Of a stretch of 64,000 bases of DNA, positions 1 to 9,183 are shown piece after piece. The stretch comes from Candidatus Trichorickettsia mobilis (GTDB taxonomy: Bacteria; Pseudomonadota; Alphaproteobacteria; Rickettsiales; Rickettsiaceae), in the NCBI RefSeq assembly GCF_963422225.1, contig NZ_OY728607.1, forward strand, positions 496,001 through 560,000, read 5' to 3'. The notes below the pieces were generated by a model. That model was not told the DNA's origin, did no database searches, and saw nothing but the letters and a program-made list of their open reading frames with translations. A program made the translations under genes and the position numbers. How positions within the stretch are numbered: the stretch's first letter is position 1; the number at the start of each line of letters is the position of its first letter.

Positions 1-558
1 CTGTAATTTCATGGTATTGAGGGTACCATCAGCGGCTAAATTATCAGCACTGATTCGTGAGTTGTTGTAATAAACAACTACTTTCTCATTGCTGGTAGCT
101 TTATGATCAATCAAATTAACCAGTATCTCAGCAGTATAACATTGTAAGTCATTTAACATAATCTGGACATTATCTGTTAATGTAATTAATTTGATATCAT
201 TATCAATTAATGCGTGCCGTGCATTAATCAATATATCATTATCAAAGAATTTATATCGTGCAGCAATTTGCTTTAATTCATATTGATCTTCTGCAATTTT
301 TACAGCTGTATCCGATATAATTTTATAAGGTTGCATATTATTGCTGATCCCTTCAAAAATAGAATTAAACATAGTAATTTCATAATTTTGCGATGGTGAG
401 ATAGCAGTATTTGATTTAGTAAATTTTGAATTATTTTCAATTGTCACTTGTGGTAAATTAACCCAAGAATAAAATAAAAGTAAAATGATGGTAATACCAA
501 TAATAAATATAAATTTGAATATACTTATTGTCCGTTGGTAATGTTTTATAAATGGCAT
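1..558 (-). CDS. lptC: LptC, LPS export periplasmic/bitopic protein (3' end outside window)
   Basis: The reverse strand reads one open frame of 186 codons with no stop, running off the left edge. The start ATG (556-558) overlaps the stop of the upstream antiporter gene in a TAATG arrangement, so the two are probably translationally coupled. The product has a short basic N-terminus, one hydrophobic segment (about residues 12-28) and then a beta-rich periplasmic part with phrases such as YEITMFNSIFEG and ILINARHALIDNDIKLITLT. That pattern fits LptC, the inner-membrane-anchored protein that passes lipopolysaccharide from LptB2FG to LptA. The C-terminal end and any lptA/lptB neighbours lie outside the window. 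Identification rests on pattern and context. Confidence 0.75.
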   Translation of the reverse strand, partial: MPFIKHYQRTISIFKFIFIIGITIILLLFYSWVNLPQVTIENNSKFTKSNTAISPSQNYEITMFNSIFEGISNNMQPYKIISDTAVKIAEDQYELKQIAARYKFFDNDILINARHALIDNDIKLITLTDNVQIMLNDLQCYTAEILVNLIDHKATSNEKVVVYYNNSRISADNLAADGTLNTMKLQ

Positions 559-1139
559 TAGCTATATTTTTTGTTGGTAGTGGATAAAATTAACAACACT
601 GCCAGTCCAGCAATTAAAATTACTGAGGTTTCACCTAGAGTATCATAACCTCTATAACTAGCTAGGATGCCAGCTGCTAGTGATGGCGTACCTATTTCAA
701 TTCTGGTGTTAGTAGTGTAATATTGGCCTAAATGAGTATGCAGAGCTGTACTCGGATCACCATATTCAGGTAAATCAAACATAACCCATATTAATGTGGC
801 ACTAAATAATAAGCATATAATAACAGCTGGTATAATTCTATTGTTTTTTATGATAATAGGAGAGGTTTTTAACATTTTAATAAAATTAAGTAATATGCAG
901 GTTGCAAGGCAACTTCCAAGCGCCACTTCGGTCATCGCCACATCCGGAGCATCCATCAATAGATAACACAGACTAATCAGCAAGCTAAATACTGACATCA
1001 AAACTATATTTTCAAGTAAACTGAGGCTGATAATCAGCTTAATACTAATGATTATCAGGGTTGTAGTGACAATATATAATAAATAAACACTAGCATGAAA
1101 ATCTAATGAGGATGGTATGGTAAACAAATTATCAAACAT
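558..1139 (-). CDS. Mrp/Mnh-type Na+/H+ antiporter subunit (DUF4040 plus MbhE-like)
   Basis: A 193-residue, very hydrophobic protein with about six membrane segments. The stretch DAPDVAMTEVALGS (about residues 63-76) is the hallmark of the DUF4040 region found at the end of MrpA and in related hydrogenase subunits. The C-terminal ASYRGYDTLGETSVILIAGLAVLL matches the MbhE-like segment in MnhB-type proteins only in general form; the family resemblance is clear. It would act in the inner membrane in cation/proton exchange. The other mrp subunits are not in this window. The stop overlaps the lptC start. A 66-bp dispersed repeat sits directly upstream and may have replaced the native leader. Confidence 0.7.
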   Translation of the reverse strand: MFDNLFTIPSSLDFHASVYLLYIVTTTLIIISIKLIISLSLLENIVLMSVFSLLISLCYLLMDAPDVAMTEVALGSCLATCILLNFIKMLKTSPIIIKNNRIIPAVIICLLFSATLIWVMFDLPEYGDPSTALHTHLGQYYTTNTRIEIGTPSLAAGILASYRGYDTLGETSVILIAGLAVLLILSTTNKKYS

Positions 1140-1205
1140 TAGACCTCATACATAACTATATCTGGTTTATAACTTTGTTGTCAAAATTTGACTCAAGACG
1201 CAACA
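1140..1205. repeat. Dispersed repeat, partner of 44081-44215
   Basis: The sequence TTTGTTGTCAAAATTTGACT and its flanks recur in inverse orientation at about 44150-44185 (with ATAAC for GTTGT-type differences). Both copies begin with TAGACCT next to a gene end. This is an RPE-like intergenic repeat. Confidence 0.6.
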
Positions 1206-2810
1206 TGTACCCCTTAACTTGACACATATGCGTCACTAACTGACCGACCGCTGACCGCTATACAATAAATCCTCGTTCTATCCGTGATCCGCGTTATCAT
1301 TATGTTGCATATATTGCCCTATTAACTCCAATTCCTTAAGTTCTTCTACCGTCAAGGGTATATTATTTTGCACAGGTTTTATTTTCAGCTGTTCTTGAGC
1401 TAGATCTACTTCATGGACTTGATCCTGTCTTGCACTTGCTCATTATCTTTATTGAACAATGCTATTTTCAAATAAGCGCATGCATCTGGCTTGAAGTATT
1501 TATTTACTTCTTTTAATTCTTTAAATGATATAACCTTTCCTAAATCTGGCTCATGACTTATTAGCAAATCTACAAAATCCTTATCTAATGCACCCCATTC
1601 TTGTTTCCATTTTTGTAATAGAGTTACAAAATTATCTTTATTAGCAACTTTACATTTAATTGTCTTAAAGTAGTCTTCCTTTGCTTTAAGAAGCTCGTTA
1701 TTAATATAATTTTTGGATTCTTGATCTTCTATAGCTTTTGTATCAACATCCTGTTTCAAAGCTTTCAAAGCTGGTAATGGATACTTTAATTTGTTTAAAA
1801 AATTAGCTAAATTGCTTAACCCACCAAATCTGAAGTCGAAGTCAGTTAAAAGCGTCTCTATAGCTTCTTCTATTTGCGTAGCTTTTGCTTTGTCATATAT
1901 CTCCCCCTCCTCAAGCTCACTAACTGCGTGAATTTTGTTCAATAGCGCTTCTTGGCTTATCATATCGATTTTTATAATTTCAATAATTTTTCCATCCAAG
2001 TTTTTTGAATTCTTTATGAATTCTTCTCTTATATTAGCAAAAATGTTATAATAGAAACTTTCAATTAAGTCCCCATATGTTATTTCATCATTTGTAATTT
2101 GATTATTGTTTATATAGAGTCCAAGATTGAAATTAAAGATTCCATGAAACAATTGGCTTTTCATATTCCACAGATGTGGTGCTTTTGCAGTAATATCCTC
2201 ATACCATTGTTTTACAATATTATTTACAGCATTTTTAGCATTTATCTCAATGTTCAACATATGCAGAAAAAGATTCTTGACGCTCACATCACCAACATCT
2301 TTAATAATTCCCTTGATATCTTTAGAAAAACTCAATTCATGCCCAGCTGCAATATGATGCTGCAATGATTCATATAAACTTACTAATTTACCACATTCAC
2401 AAGCATTCAAACCAGGGAATACCGCAACAAATTCTTCTTGAGCCTTCTCTCCTTGATCCTTTGCAAATCTCCATAAGCGAGCCAGTTCAGTTTTAAAATG
2501 CCATGTCAATCCTGCCGATTCCTTAGTTTGTTGTGCAACATCAATCAGGCGCTTAACTTCACTGATCATACCAGTCATGTCATTCTTACCTTCAGGGTCA
2601 TACCTACCATAACTCATCAACTGGATTTGGGAGTTTTTATCAGTTTCACTGGAAATGTCAGAACATTTCTTAGCAATATACTTCTCCATAAACTTAAGTA
2701 AACTATCAATTTCATTGTTCGGATTTAACTTAGCAGCATACTCATACTTATCTTGTAATATTTTGATTAATTTTGGCAAACCCGCGTAATTTTTTGAATT
2801 TTCAACATTA

Positions 2811-3716
2811 GACCTCTTTCGAAACTCATTTACCAAGCTCCCAATTATATAAACCAGCAATTAAATTGAACCTAAGACCAAATCTTTTGCGTCTATTTCG
2901 ATATTTATCAGCAATTATTTTAAAACGCTTTAACATACCGATAACATTTTCATTTAATACTCTGTCACTTGCTAAACTTCTATTATTTTTCTTATCTTCT
3001 TTAGTTAAAGCATTCTTTTTACTCTTTTTCTTTGGTAGCTCAGAATTTGTATGAATCTTCTGTAAGCCTTGATAACCAGTATCAGTAATCACTTTAACCT
3101 CAGGCAGTATATGGGTTCTTGATTCTTTAAATAATTTAAAATCATGACGCTTACCATTGGAAAAAGAAGTGCATATGACTCGTTTGCTTTTCTTATCTAC
3201 TACTATTTGAGTCTTTAACGTATGTCTTTTCTTTTTACCTGAGTAATAGTATTTCTGTTTTTTTGGGGTCGCTCTATAGGGCTTTCTGTAGCATCTATTA
3301 AAACTAATTCATACTCCATACCGCTTTTAACTAGAGCCTTCTTACCTGGAAGAGCAAAATCCGGATGTTTTATTAGAGTGTCTTCAACAAAACGAATTGT
3401 TTTAAATGCACTGCTTTCGCTAACTCCATAATTCTTAGCTATATGAAAATAGGTACGGTATTCCCTTAAATATTCAAGTGTCATTAATAGGCTGTCTTCC
3501 ATACTAAGACTAGCTCTTCTGCCACCTTGGTACCTCCTATTTATTTGTTTCTCTGTCTTTAAAATCCCTACCATCTTTTCAAATGTACTATTTCTTACCC
3601 CTGTTAATCTTCTAAAATGCTCTTCCGATAAAATGCTTAAATTTTTATATCTCATATAGTTCTAAATTAAGTAAATTCGACTTTATAACATATTTAGTCC
3701 AGTTTCGAAAGAGGTC
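2811..3716 (-). mobile_element. IS5-like insertion sequence, copy 1 (906 bp)
   Basis: Ends are inverted: GACCTCTTTCGAAACT at the left and its complement at the right, flanked on both sides by TA (2809-2810 and 3717-3718). Copies of exactly the same length lie at 30610-31515 and 35385-36290. It interrupts the large uncharacterised gene. Two overlapping frames encode the transposase. Confidence 0.92.
2826..3655 (-). CDS. IS5-family transposase made by -1 frameshifting (copy 1)
   Basis: Frame A (3655-3215, 146 aa) carries an N-terminal helix-turn-helix-like region (MVGILKTEKQINRRYQGGRR...) and ends just after the first catalytic block DATESPIERPQK. Frame B (3257-2826) continues with KTQIVVDKKSKRVICTSFSNGKRHDF, VITDTGYQGL and a basic C-terminus. 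The frames join at A AAA AAC (minus strand 3263-3257), a textbook -1 slippery heptamer placed exactly in the zero frame. The fused product would be about 276 residues with the D-D-E of a DDE_Tnp_4/IS5-type transposase. No lesion is visible, so this copy may be active. Confidence 0.88.
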
Positions 3717-4009
3717 TATTATCGTGAATAAGTCTAAGATCTTTTTTAATAATAGGATTTTTTGGTTCTAAAGAGCCATGGTTGCGCAGAAATTGCACCA
3801 TTTCATTACTATTACCATTAAAACCGGAACGTGATATTAAGTATTCCAGCTTATCCATTAAGGTTTCTCTACCGTTAGTATAGTTAATATTAAATATCGG
3901 CAATTTGGTGTTAGGATTCGTAGTATTCAGCAACGCTTTAATTGCGTTCCATCGTTCTGCTTGATTACCATCAGCAAGCCATAATAATATATTATCTTTA
4001 GTATTTATA

Positions 4010-5137
4010 CCAATTGCAATAATTAACGCGGTGGCCTAAAATGGATTTTTAACGGATAAAAGGTACTCAAATAGCTAAGTTAATATTGCCGCTAGGTTTT
4101 CATGATCATGATTTTATAAAAATGATGAAACATGAGCCGCATGGTCGGAATCGCATACGTTTATTGGCGATGTATCACCTTCAATTAGGCAAATCTTTTA
4201 AAGCCATATCTGCAATAGTGAAGTTGCACTGGAAAACCGTGCAATCATGGCTCAGAAGATTTAGAAATCATGGTTTTGAAGGTTTATTTGAATCACAAAG
4301 AAGCGGCGCTCCTAGGAAGATTAACACTCTACAAAAATCTGCTCTTTTTGATAAAATCAATATGCTCAGTGAAAGTGAAACTGGCGGTATATAACCGCAA
4401 AGGAGCTACATAACATGTTGCTTGAGGAATATGGCGCTAAATGCGCTTTAAAAACAGTCTACAATACTATGCATCGCCTTGGTTTTAGCTGGATTACTTC
4501 TCGTTCAATGCATCCAAAGTCAAATCAAGAGACTCAAAATACATATAAAAAAACTTCCCAGACATGTTAACAGAATTATTACCAAAAAATATCGATAGAT
4601 GTAACGTTGATATATGGTCTCAGGATGAAACTCGAGTTGGGCAACAAGGTAGCTTAACTCGTATATGGGCTAAACGCGGCACTAGACCCCGTAAAGTTCG
4701 GCAACAGCAATTCATTTCAACATACATTTACGGAGCTGCTTGCCATGATACGGGAGAATCTTTTGCATTAATTTTACCATATGCCAACACACGGGCAATG
4801 AATAAATTCTTAGAAGACCTTTCTCTCACTACTCAAAGCAACCGACATATAGCTTTACTAATGGATAATGCAGGTTGGCACACAGCCAAAAAACTAACTG
4901 TTCCAAGCAATATCACTTTGATACCGCTTCCGCCTTATGCACCAGAACTTAATGCAATGGAACAAGTTTGGGAGTGGATCAAAAATCATTTCTTGTCTAA
5001 CCAATGTTACGGTGCATATGAAGATATTGTCACTATGGCTTGTTACGCTTGGAATCAACTTGCTCAGAATGTAGATTTAGTAAAATCAATTATGTATAGA
5101 GACTGGATAAATACACCGTGTTAATTATTGCAATCGG
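4010..5137 (+). mobile_element. IS630-family insertion sequence, copy A (1128 bp, damaged)
   Basis: The ends CCAATTGCAATAATTAACGC and, inverted, CCGATTGCAATAATTAACAC are flanked by TA on each side, the usual IS630/Tc1 target. It is one base shorter than copies B (9184-10312) and C (40822-41950). Inserted in the large uncharacterised gene in the opposite orientation. Confidence 0.92.
4086..5124 (+). pseudogene. IS630 transposase, copy A, inactivated by 1-nt deletion
   Basis: The first frame (from 4086) matches copies B and C for about 100 codons (HTH region: KAISAIVKLHWKTVQSWLRR) but stops at SETGG-I because one G is missing in the run at about 4384-4388 (GGCGG here, GGCGGG in B and C). The second frame (4564-5124, 186 aa) is intact and carries the DDE core: WSQDETRVGQQG, LLMDNAGWHT and PPYAPELNAMEQVWEWIK. 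There is also an A-for-G change giving QKS in place of QES. The loss makes ORF A too short to join ORF B. Confidence 0.85.
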
Positions 5138-5362
5138 TATTAGATCAATGGGTTTATTAACATCAAAAGCTGGATAAGCTGCTTATAACATACTTGACAT
5201 TATTCTCAACTAACTTAAAATCATTCTTAGTTAACAACTTATCAATTATGGACTCAAAATTTGCTATCCCCCACTGATCTGCTAATTTTGCTAAATACTC
5301 AATATTTATTACACAAGCCGGAAGTTGAGTAAATATACTGATATCCAAAGAGCTTAGGTTAA

Positions 5363-5615
5363 GTGCAAAATATTGATTGGACGGCAGCTAGCATCAAGAT
5401 GCTAAATAGTGAGATAATGTTTTATGATAAGTTGGTAGATTTTGTTAATTTCTTGCCGCAAGAAGTTGAATTCCTAAAAGATGTAGACGGTAAAACTTTA
5501 ATTGGTACCTTGGTTAGTCGTGTAATGTCTCTTGAGGAATTTCAACAATTAATGTTAGTTTGCTATAATGGACTGAAATTTCAAGACAAATTTTTTACTA
5601 ATTTTGTTTCCTATT
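5363..5615 (+). pseudogene. Uncharacterised gene fragment, rightward
   Basis: An open frame starts with GTG at 5363, directly after an in-frame TAA. It reads VQNIDWTAASIKMLNSEIMF and continues through FLPQEVEFLKDVDGKTLIGT to about FVS, where the sequence turns into antisense IS3 material. The residues after that are therefore an artefact of the junction. No family recognised. It sits head to head with the large split gene and looks like a truncated remnant. Confidence 0.4.
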
Positions 5616-5997
5616 TTAGGTTATTTTTAAGCTGCATGCTGCATTTTGCAAATAATCCAGATATACATTCATAGGTTTTTGATAAGCGATACTTGAATGA
5701 AATCTTTGATAATTATATTTATTCATATAATTTTTTAATACCATCTTTAAGCTCTTTAATGTTTTTAAAATCATTGATGAAGATGCAATTACATTTTAAA
5801 GTTCTAAAAAATCTTTCGATTACTATGTTATTAATGCTTCTACCTTTGCCGTTCATTGAGATTTGAATATTATTATTTTTCAATATCTCGGTATGATCAT
5901 GTCCAGTATATTGACTACCTTGATCACTATTAAATATCTGAGGTGCGAGATATTTATTAAGCGCATCCTTTGCGAGGGAGCGCAGCTGCCGTGGCAA
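5616..5997 (-). pseudogene. IS3-family transposase orfB remnant (integrase core, C-terminal part)
   Basis: Leftward reading gives NSDQGSQYTGHDH, then NGKGRSINNIVIERFFRTLK, the D and E regions of the rve core of IS3 OrfB. After KKLYE the frame breaks by one base and continues as MNKYNYQRFHSSIAYQKPMN with VYLDYLQNA, ending at a TAA at 5616. Everything upstream of the SDQGSQ block is lost and replaced by a palindromic repeat arm at 5965-6010. No ends or orfA remain. Confidence 0.8.
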
Positions 5998-6010
5998 TCC
6001 AGAGTGTACT
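5965..6010. repeat. Half of a GTCATTGCGAGG-type palindromic repeat
   Basis: TTTGCGAGGGAGCGCAGCTG followed by CCGTGGCAATCCAG is the left arm of the family seen complete at 24773-24869. Only one arm is present. The stretch from here to 6280 holds no gene I can support. Confidence 0.65.
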
Positions 6011-6280
6011 TCAAATACCCATACACCCTACTCGCTATCTTACGTGTATCTAGAGTACATTTAACTTTTTATATACAGTTCTGTACACCTGTCTTAGATT
6101 ATAAATATCCATATTGCACTTTTTTCTTTTAAAAGTAATCTATATAATTTATATCTTACTTTAATGACTATACTTTACTTTTTATTATAGTTTTACAAAA
6201 TAGATACATGTTGTAAATACTTGCGTTTATGTGTATATTGTTATAATATCTTCACTATAAATATAATATGTTTTATCTAT

Positions 6281-6538
6281 ATGTATGTAAGCACGGTAAC
6301 AATATCCTCTAAAGGGCAAATAGTTCTACCTAAAAAAGTTCGTAACGCTCTTAATACTAATATCATATCTTTAATTATTAATGATCAGAATCAAGTTCTA
6401 ATTACTCCAATACATGAGTTGGGTAGTAGTCTTGCTTCTTATTCCAAAGATACAGATCTATCTTTGGAGGAAATAAGAGAAAAGGCTTGGAAAAATACTA
6501 TTTTAGCTAAGACTAATGATTTTGCGAGTGAAGAATGA
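6281..6538 (+). CDS. vapB: AbrB/SpoVT-type antitoxin (VapB-like)
   Basis: From the ATG at 6281 the product is 85 residues: MYVSTVTISSKGQIVLPKKV is the classic swapped-hairpin DNA-binding domain of AbrB/MazE/VapB antitoxins, followed by an acidic tail with LSLEEIREKAWKN, the toxin-binding part. An upstream in-frame ATG (6221) would add a hydrophobic, AT-rich extension that the family lacks, so I prefer 6281. Its last codons overlap the toxin start by four bases (ATGA), the standard antitoxin-first layout. The antitoxin most likely represses its own promoter; TATAAT lies at about 6262-6267. Confidence 0.82.
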   Translation: MYVSTVTISSKGQIVLPKKVRNALNTNIISLIINDQNQVLITPIHELGSSLASYSKDTDLSLEEIREKAWKNTILAKTNDFASEE

Positions 6539-6933
6539 AATATTATTGTGATACTAATTTTGTTGTTCGTTACCTATTAGGCGATAACAAAGAAATGTTA
6601 GCAAAAACTAAAGAGGTTTTTACACAAGTACAAACCGGTAAAATATTTTTAATTCTTGAGCAAACAGTTTTTACCGAAATAGTTTTTGTCCTGTCATCAT
6701 TTTATAAAGTTCCTAAAAATAAAATATCAGAAATATTATCTGAACTTCTCGCTTACAAGGGAGTTGTTTGTGAAGATAAAGCATCATTATTACTAGCTCT
6801 TGATCTTTATCATAAACAGAATCTGCATATAGTAGATTGTTTGCTTATTGCGAAAGCAGAGCTGGCTGGTCTAGATATTCTTTCTTTTGACCAAAAATTG
6901 ATGAACGTTAGTAATAAAAAGGATAGGCTTTAA
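6535..6933 (+). CDS. vapC: PIN-domain ribonuclease toxin (VapC-like)
   Basis: A 132-residue PIN protein. The acidic active-site set is visible: D6 in CDTNF, E42 or E48 in the LEQTVFTE helix, D101 in HIVDCLLIA and D119 in LSFDQKL. VapC toxins cut tRNA or rRNA using Mg2+. It overlaps the antitoxin by 4 nt and ends 3 nt before the resolvase, so all three are probably one transcript. No truncation is visible; the length is normal for VapC. Confidence 0.85.
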   Translation: MKYYCDTNFVVRYLLGDNKEMLAKTKEVFTQVQTGKIFLILEQTVFTEIVFVLSSFYKVPKNKISEILSELLAYKGVVCEDKASLLLALDLYHKQNLHIVDCLLIAKAELAGLDILSFDQKLMNVSNKKDRL

Positions 6934-6936
6934 ACT

Positions 6937-7518
6937 ATGGCCAGAAAAACAGTAGGTTATATTAGGGTAAGTCACTTTGACCAAAATCCAGAGAGGCAGT
7001 TAGAAGGCATTAAGTTAGACAAAAAGTTTATAGATAAAGCTTCTGGTAAGGATACCAACCGCCCTGCTCTAGAAGAACTAATCGGCTATGTACGGGAAGA
7101 TGATATAATTATCGTTCATTCTATGGATAGATTAACACGTAACCTTGATGACCTTAGAAAGATTGTAAAAACACTCACCTCACAAAACATACAAATTAAA
7201 TTCATTAAAGAAAATCTAATCTTCGCCGGTGACGATTCCCCAATGGCTAATCTATCACTATCAGTAATGGGGGCATTCGCAGAATTTGAAAGATCTTTGA
7301 TTAAAGAAAGGCAAATGGAAGGTATTAGCTTAGCAAAAAAGAAGGGACTTTACAAAGGAAGAGCCGCAGTCCTTAACCAAGAGCAGGTCACTCTATTACA
7401 ATCAAAAATCACTCTCGGTATTCCAAAAGCTAAAATTGCTCGTAAACTTAACATTTCTAGGCGTACCTTGTATAATTATATTCCTGCTGAGCCGAGCAAA
7501 AGTGCAGATCATGTGTAA
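6937..7518 (+). CDS. Serine recombinase/resolvase
   Basis: A 193-residue small serine recombinase. The N-terminal catalytic domain has VGYIRVSHFDQNPERQLEG with nucleophile S12, then VHSMDRLTRNLDDLRKIV and the AFAEFERSLIKERQMEGI helix. A C-terminal helix-turn-helix (about 150-182) includes KAKIARKLNISRRTLYNY. It acts on res- or invertase-type sites to resolve cointegrates or invert DNA. It follows vapC by 3 nt, which suggests cotranscription with the toxin-antitoxin pair, a plasmid-like stability layout. Intact. Confidence 0.88.
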   Translation: MARKTVGYIRVSHFDQNPERQLEGIKLDKKFIDKASGKDTNRPALEELIGYVREDDIIIVHSMDRLTRNLDDLRKIVKTLTSQNIQIKFIKENLIFAGDDSPMANLSLSVMGAFAEFERSLIKERQMEGISLAKKKGLYKGRAAVLNQEQVTLLQSKITLGIPKAKIARKLNISRRTLYNYIPAEPSKSADHV

Positions 7519-7555
7519 ATATCATTTTAACTACAATTGAAATAAATATATTTAT

Positions 7556-8515
7556 ATGAAACTCAAAGATTTGAAAAAAATGGCCGCAATTTTAAGCCAA
7601 TCTAATCAATACCGAGTTACTGAAAAATATCAAAGACCAGAATTTTACAATATCGGCGATTCTGATCCTAAATTAATTGGTGTATTTCTAGACATCGAAG
7701 CTACCGGCTTGTCCTCTGCACAAGACAAATTAATAGAACTGGGAATGGTCAAATTTGAATATTCAGAAAATGGCCGTATTTTTCGTTTGCTGGATGAATT
7801 CAGCAGATACCAAGATCCACACATGTCAATCCCCGAATATATTAGCAAACTCACCGGTATTACCGACGACATGGTAAATGGTCATCAAATAAACGAACAT
7901 GAAGCAGCATCTTATCTACAGGAGGTAGATATAATCATTGCCCACAATGCTCAGTTTGACAGGACTTTCTTTGAGATGACTTTTCCTGCTATTCCCCCTA
8001 AAGCTTGGGGTTGCTCAATGTGCGATATCGATTGGAAAATCGAGGGAATCTCAAGTCACAAACTGGAATATATTGCCTACAAATACAATTTCTTCTATGA
8101 AGGACATCGTGCTGTTATTGACAGTTTAGCCGGAATACATATTTTAGCTCAAGACTTACCTAACTCTAAACAACCAGTTTTAAAACAGCTACTTGCCAAT
8201 GCTCTACAATTAAAGTTTAAATTATGGGCAACTGATTCACCCTATGACAGTAAAGATTTATTAAGAGCACGTGGTTATAGATGGTCTAATCATCCAACCA
8301 CTAATTATAAATCTTGGTCTATTGAACTTGCTGAAGATAAAGTTGCAGAAGAAATAGATTACTTGCGCTCGAATATTTATGGTGGCTCCACTCTTAATAT
8401 GCCGGTAGAGATAGTTGATGCTTATAGCAGATTTTCTAATAACTACAAACATTTACAAAATGCTACAAAGTATCAGGATAAAATAGAGTGGATTAAAATG
8501 CTATGTTTAAAATAA
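7556..8515 (+). CDS. DnaQ-like DEDDh 3'-5' exonuclease with extra C-terminal domain
   Basis: 319 residues. The exonuclease core runs from about 40 to 200: ExoI motif FLDIEATGL (D46, E48), ExoII IIAHNAQFDRTFF (D135), ExoIII HRAVIDSLAG (H184, D189). All five catalytic residues are present. The C-terminal 110 residues (KLWATDSPYDSKDLLRARGY onward, with RWSNHPTTNYKSWSIEL) resemble the small domain attached to many plasmid- and phage-type exonucleases, whose job is unknown to me. The replicative PolIII epsilon gene is usually elsewhere, so this is likely an accessory nuclease. Followed 15 nt later by a phage-like gene in the same direction. Confidence 0.82.
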   Translation: MKLKDLKKMAAILSQSNQYRVTEKYQRPEFYNIGDSDPKLIGVFLDIEATGLSSAQDKLIELGMVKFEYSENGRIFRLLDEFSRYQDPHMSIPEYISKLTGITDDMVNGHQINEHEAASYLQEVDIIIAHNAQFDRTFFEMTFPAIPPKAWGCSMCDIDWKIEGISSHKLEYIAYKYNFFYEGHRAVIDSLAGIHILAQDLPNSKQPVLKQLLANALQLKFKLWATDSPYDSKDLLRARGYRWSNHPTTNYKSWSIELAEDKVAEEIDYLRSNIYGGSTLNMPVEIVDAYSRFSNNYKHLQNATKYQDKIEWIKMLCLK

Positions 8516-8530
8516 GTTATTATAAAAATA

Positions 8531-9028
8531 ATGAATATTTTTGTTACTGATAACTGCCCTACAATATCAGCGCAAGCTTTGGATAACAAGCGTGTTGTTA
8601 AAATGGTGTTAGAGACAGCCCAATTGTTAAGTACTGCCGTGTTCATAAATAGTACTATTACTAATAATATCTATAAACCAACCCACATAAAACATCCATG
8701 TACTATTTGGGCAGCAGCAACTATAGGAAATTGGGACTGGTTATTACGGCACTTTATAGCTTTATCTGAAGAGTATAGCTTTCGCTATAACAAGCAACAT
8801 GCTTCAGAAAAAATATTACCATATTTATTGGAATATCGAACTAATATCAAGAGCGGGTCAATGACTCCTTTTGCTAATTGCACTAGATCAGAAGCTATGC
8901 AAATAGATTTCAAACATATAAACGACACTTGTGAAGCTTACAAAAAATATCTACTTGCAAAATGGTATCATGATAAATCACCACCTAAATGGATTAACAG
9001 AGAGCCACCTTTATGGTATAACCAGTAG
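8531..9028 (+). CDS. Conserved phage/plasmid-type protein of unknown function
   Basis: 165 residues. The opening MNIFVTDNCPTISAQALDNK followed by RVVKMVLETAQLLSTAV and THIKHPCTIWAAA is a pattern I associate with proteins of tailed phages and plasmids (usual form: CDKHVVKM.LETAQ.LSTA). The conserved H, K, E and W residues look catalytic, but the function is not known to me. It ends with PPKWINREPPLWYNQ. It starts 15 nt after the exonuclease gene and is likely cotranscribed with it. Together with the upstream TA pair and resolvase it suggests a captured plasmid or phage segment. Confidence 0.6.
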   Translation: MNIFVTDNCPTISAQALDNKRVVKMVLETAQLLSTAVFINSTITNNIYKPTHIKHPCTIWAAATIGNWDWLLRHFIALSEEYSFRYNKQHASEKILPYLLEYRTNIKSGSMTPFANCTRSEAMQIDFKHINDTCEAYKKYLLAKWYHDKSPPKWINREPPLWYNQ

Positions 9029-9183
9029 GTTTAATAAACATATTTCATTCTGAACAATACTTAATTTAATACCTGACATATGCAATATCGTTGGCTAAAA
9101 GAAAATAAATATTATAACGTACATTTGCAGTTAAACTTATTTGGCGGCAACGGGTGTGATTTGTTCCTGAGGCAGTATTAATA

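Larger units (their letters stand above)
1278..5348 (-). pseudogene. Large uncharacterised rickettsial protein gene, split by two IS elements and frameshifted
   Basis: Three leftward coding pieces belong to one gene. Piece 1 (5348-5138) starts MDISIFTQLPACVINIEYLA. Piece 2 (4009-3717) contains WLADGNQAERWNAIKALL and runs to IHDN. Piece 3 (2810-1278) resumes at NVENSKNYAGLPKL and ends QYMQHNDNADHG. An IS630 copy (4010-5137) separates pieces 1 and 2, an IS5-like copy (2811-3716) separates 2 and 3, each at a duplicated TA. There is a frameshift near 5170 and another near 1420, so even without the ISs the frame is broken. The intact ancestor was about 670 residues, largely helical and soluble, with no domain I recognise. 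The 484-residue open frame at 1406-2860 is only its middle, with a false N-terminus from the IS end. Probably an abandoned host-interaction or lineage-specific gene, but that is inference. Confidence 0.7.

Noticed and set aside
2099..2701. Rightward frames of 67-89 codons at 2099 and 2498
   Set aside because: Antisense to the middle of the large split gene; no features of real proteins.
5616..5674. C-terminal part of the rightward frame at 5363
   Set aside because: These codons are antisense to the IS3 transposase tail (YLDYLQNA), so they are not part of the original gene.
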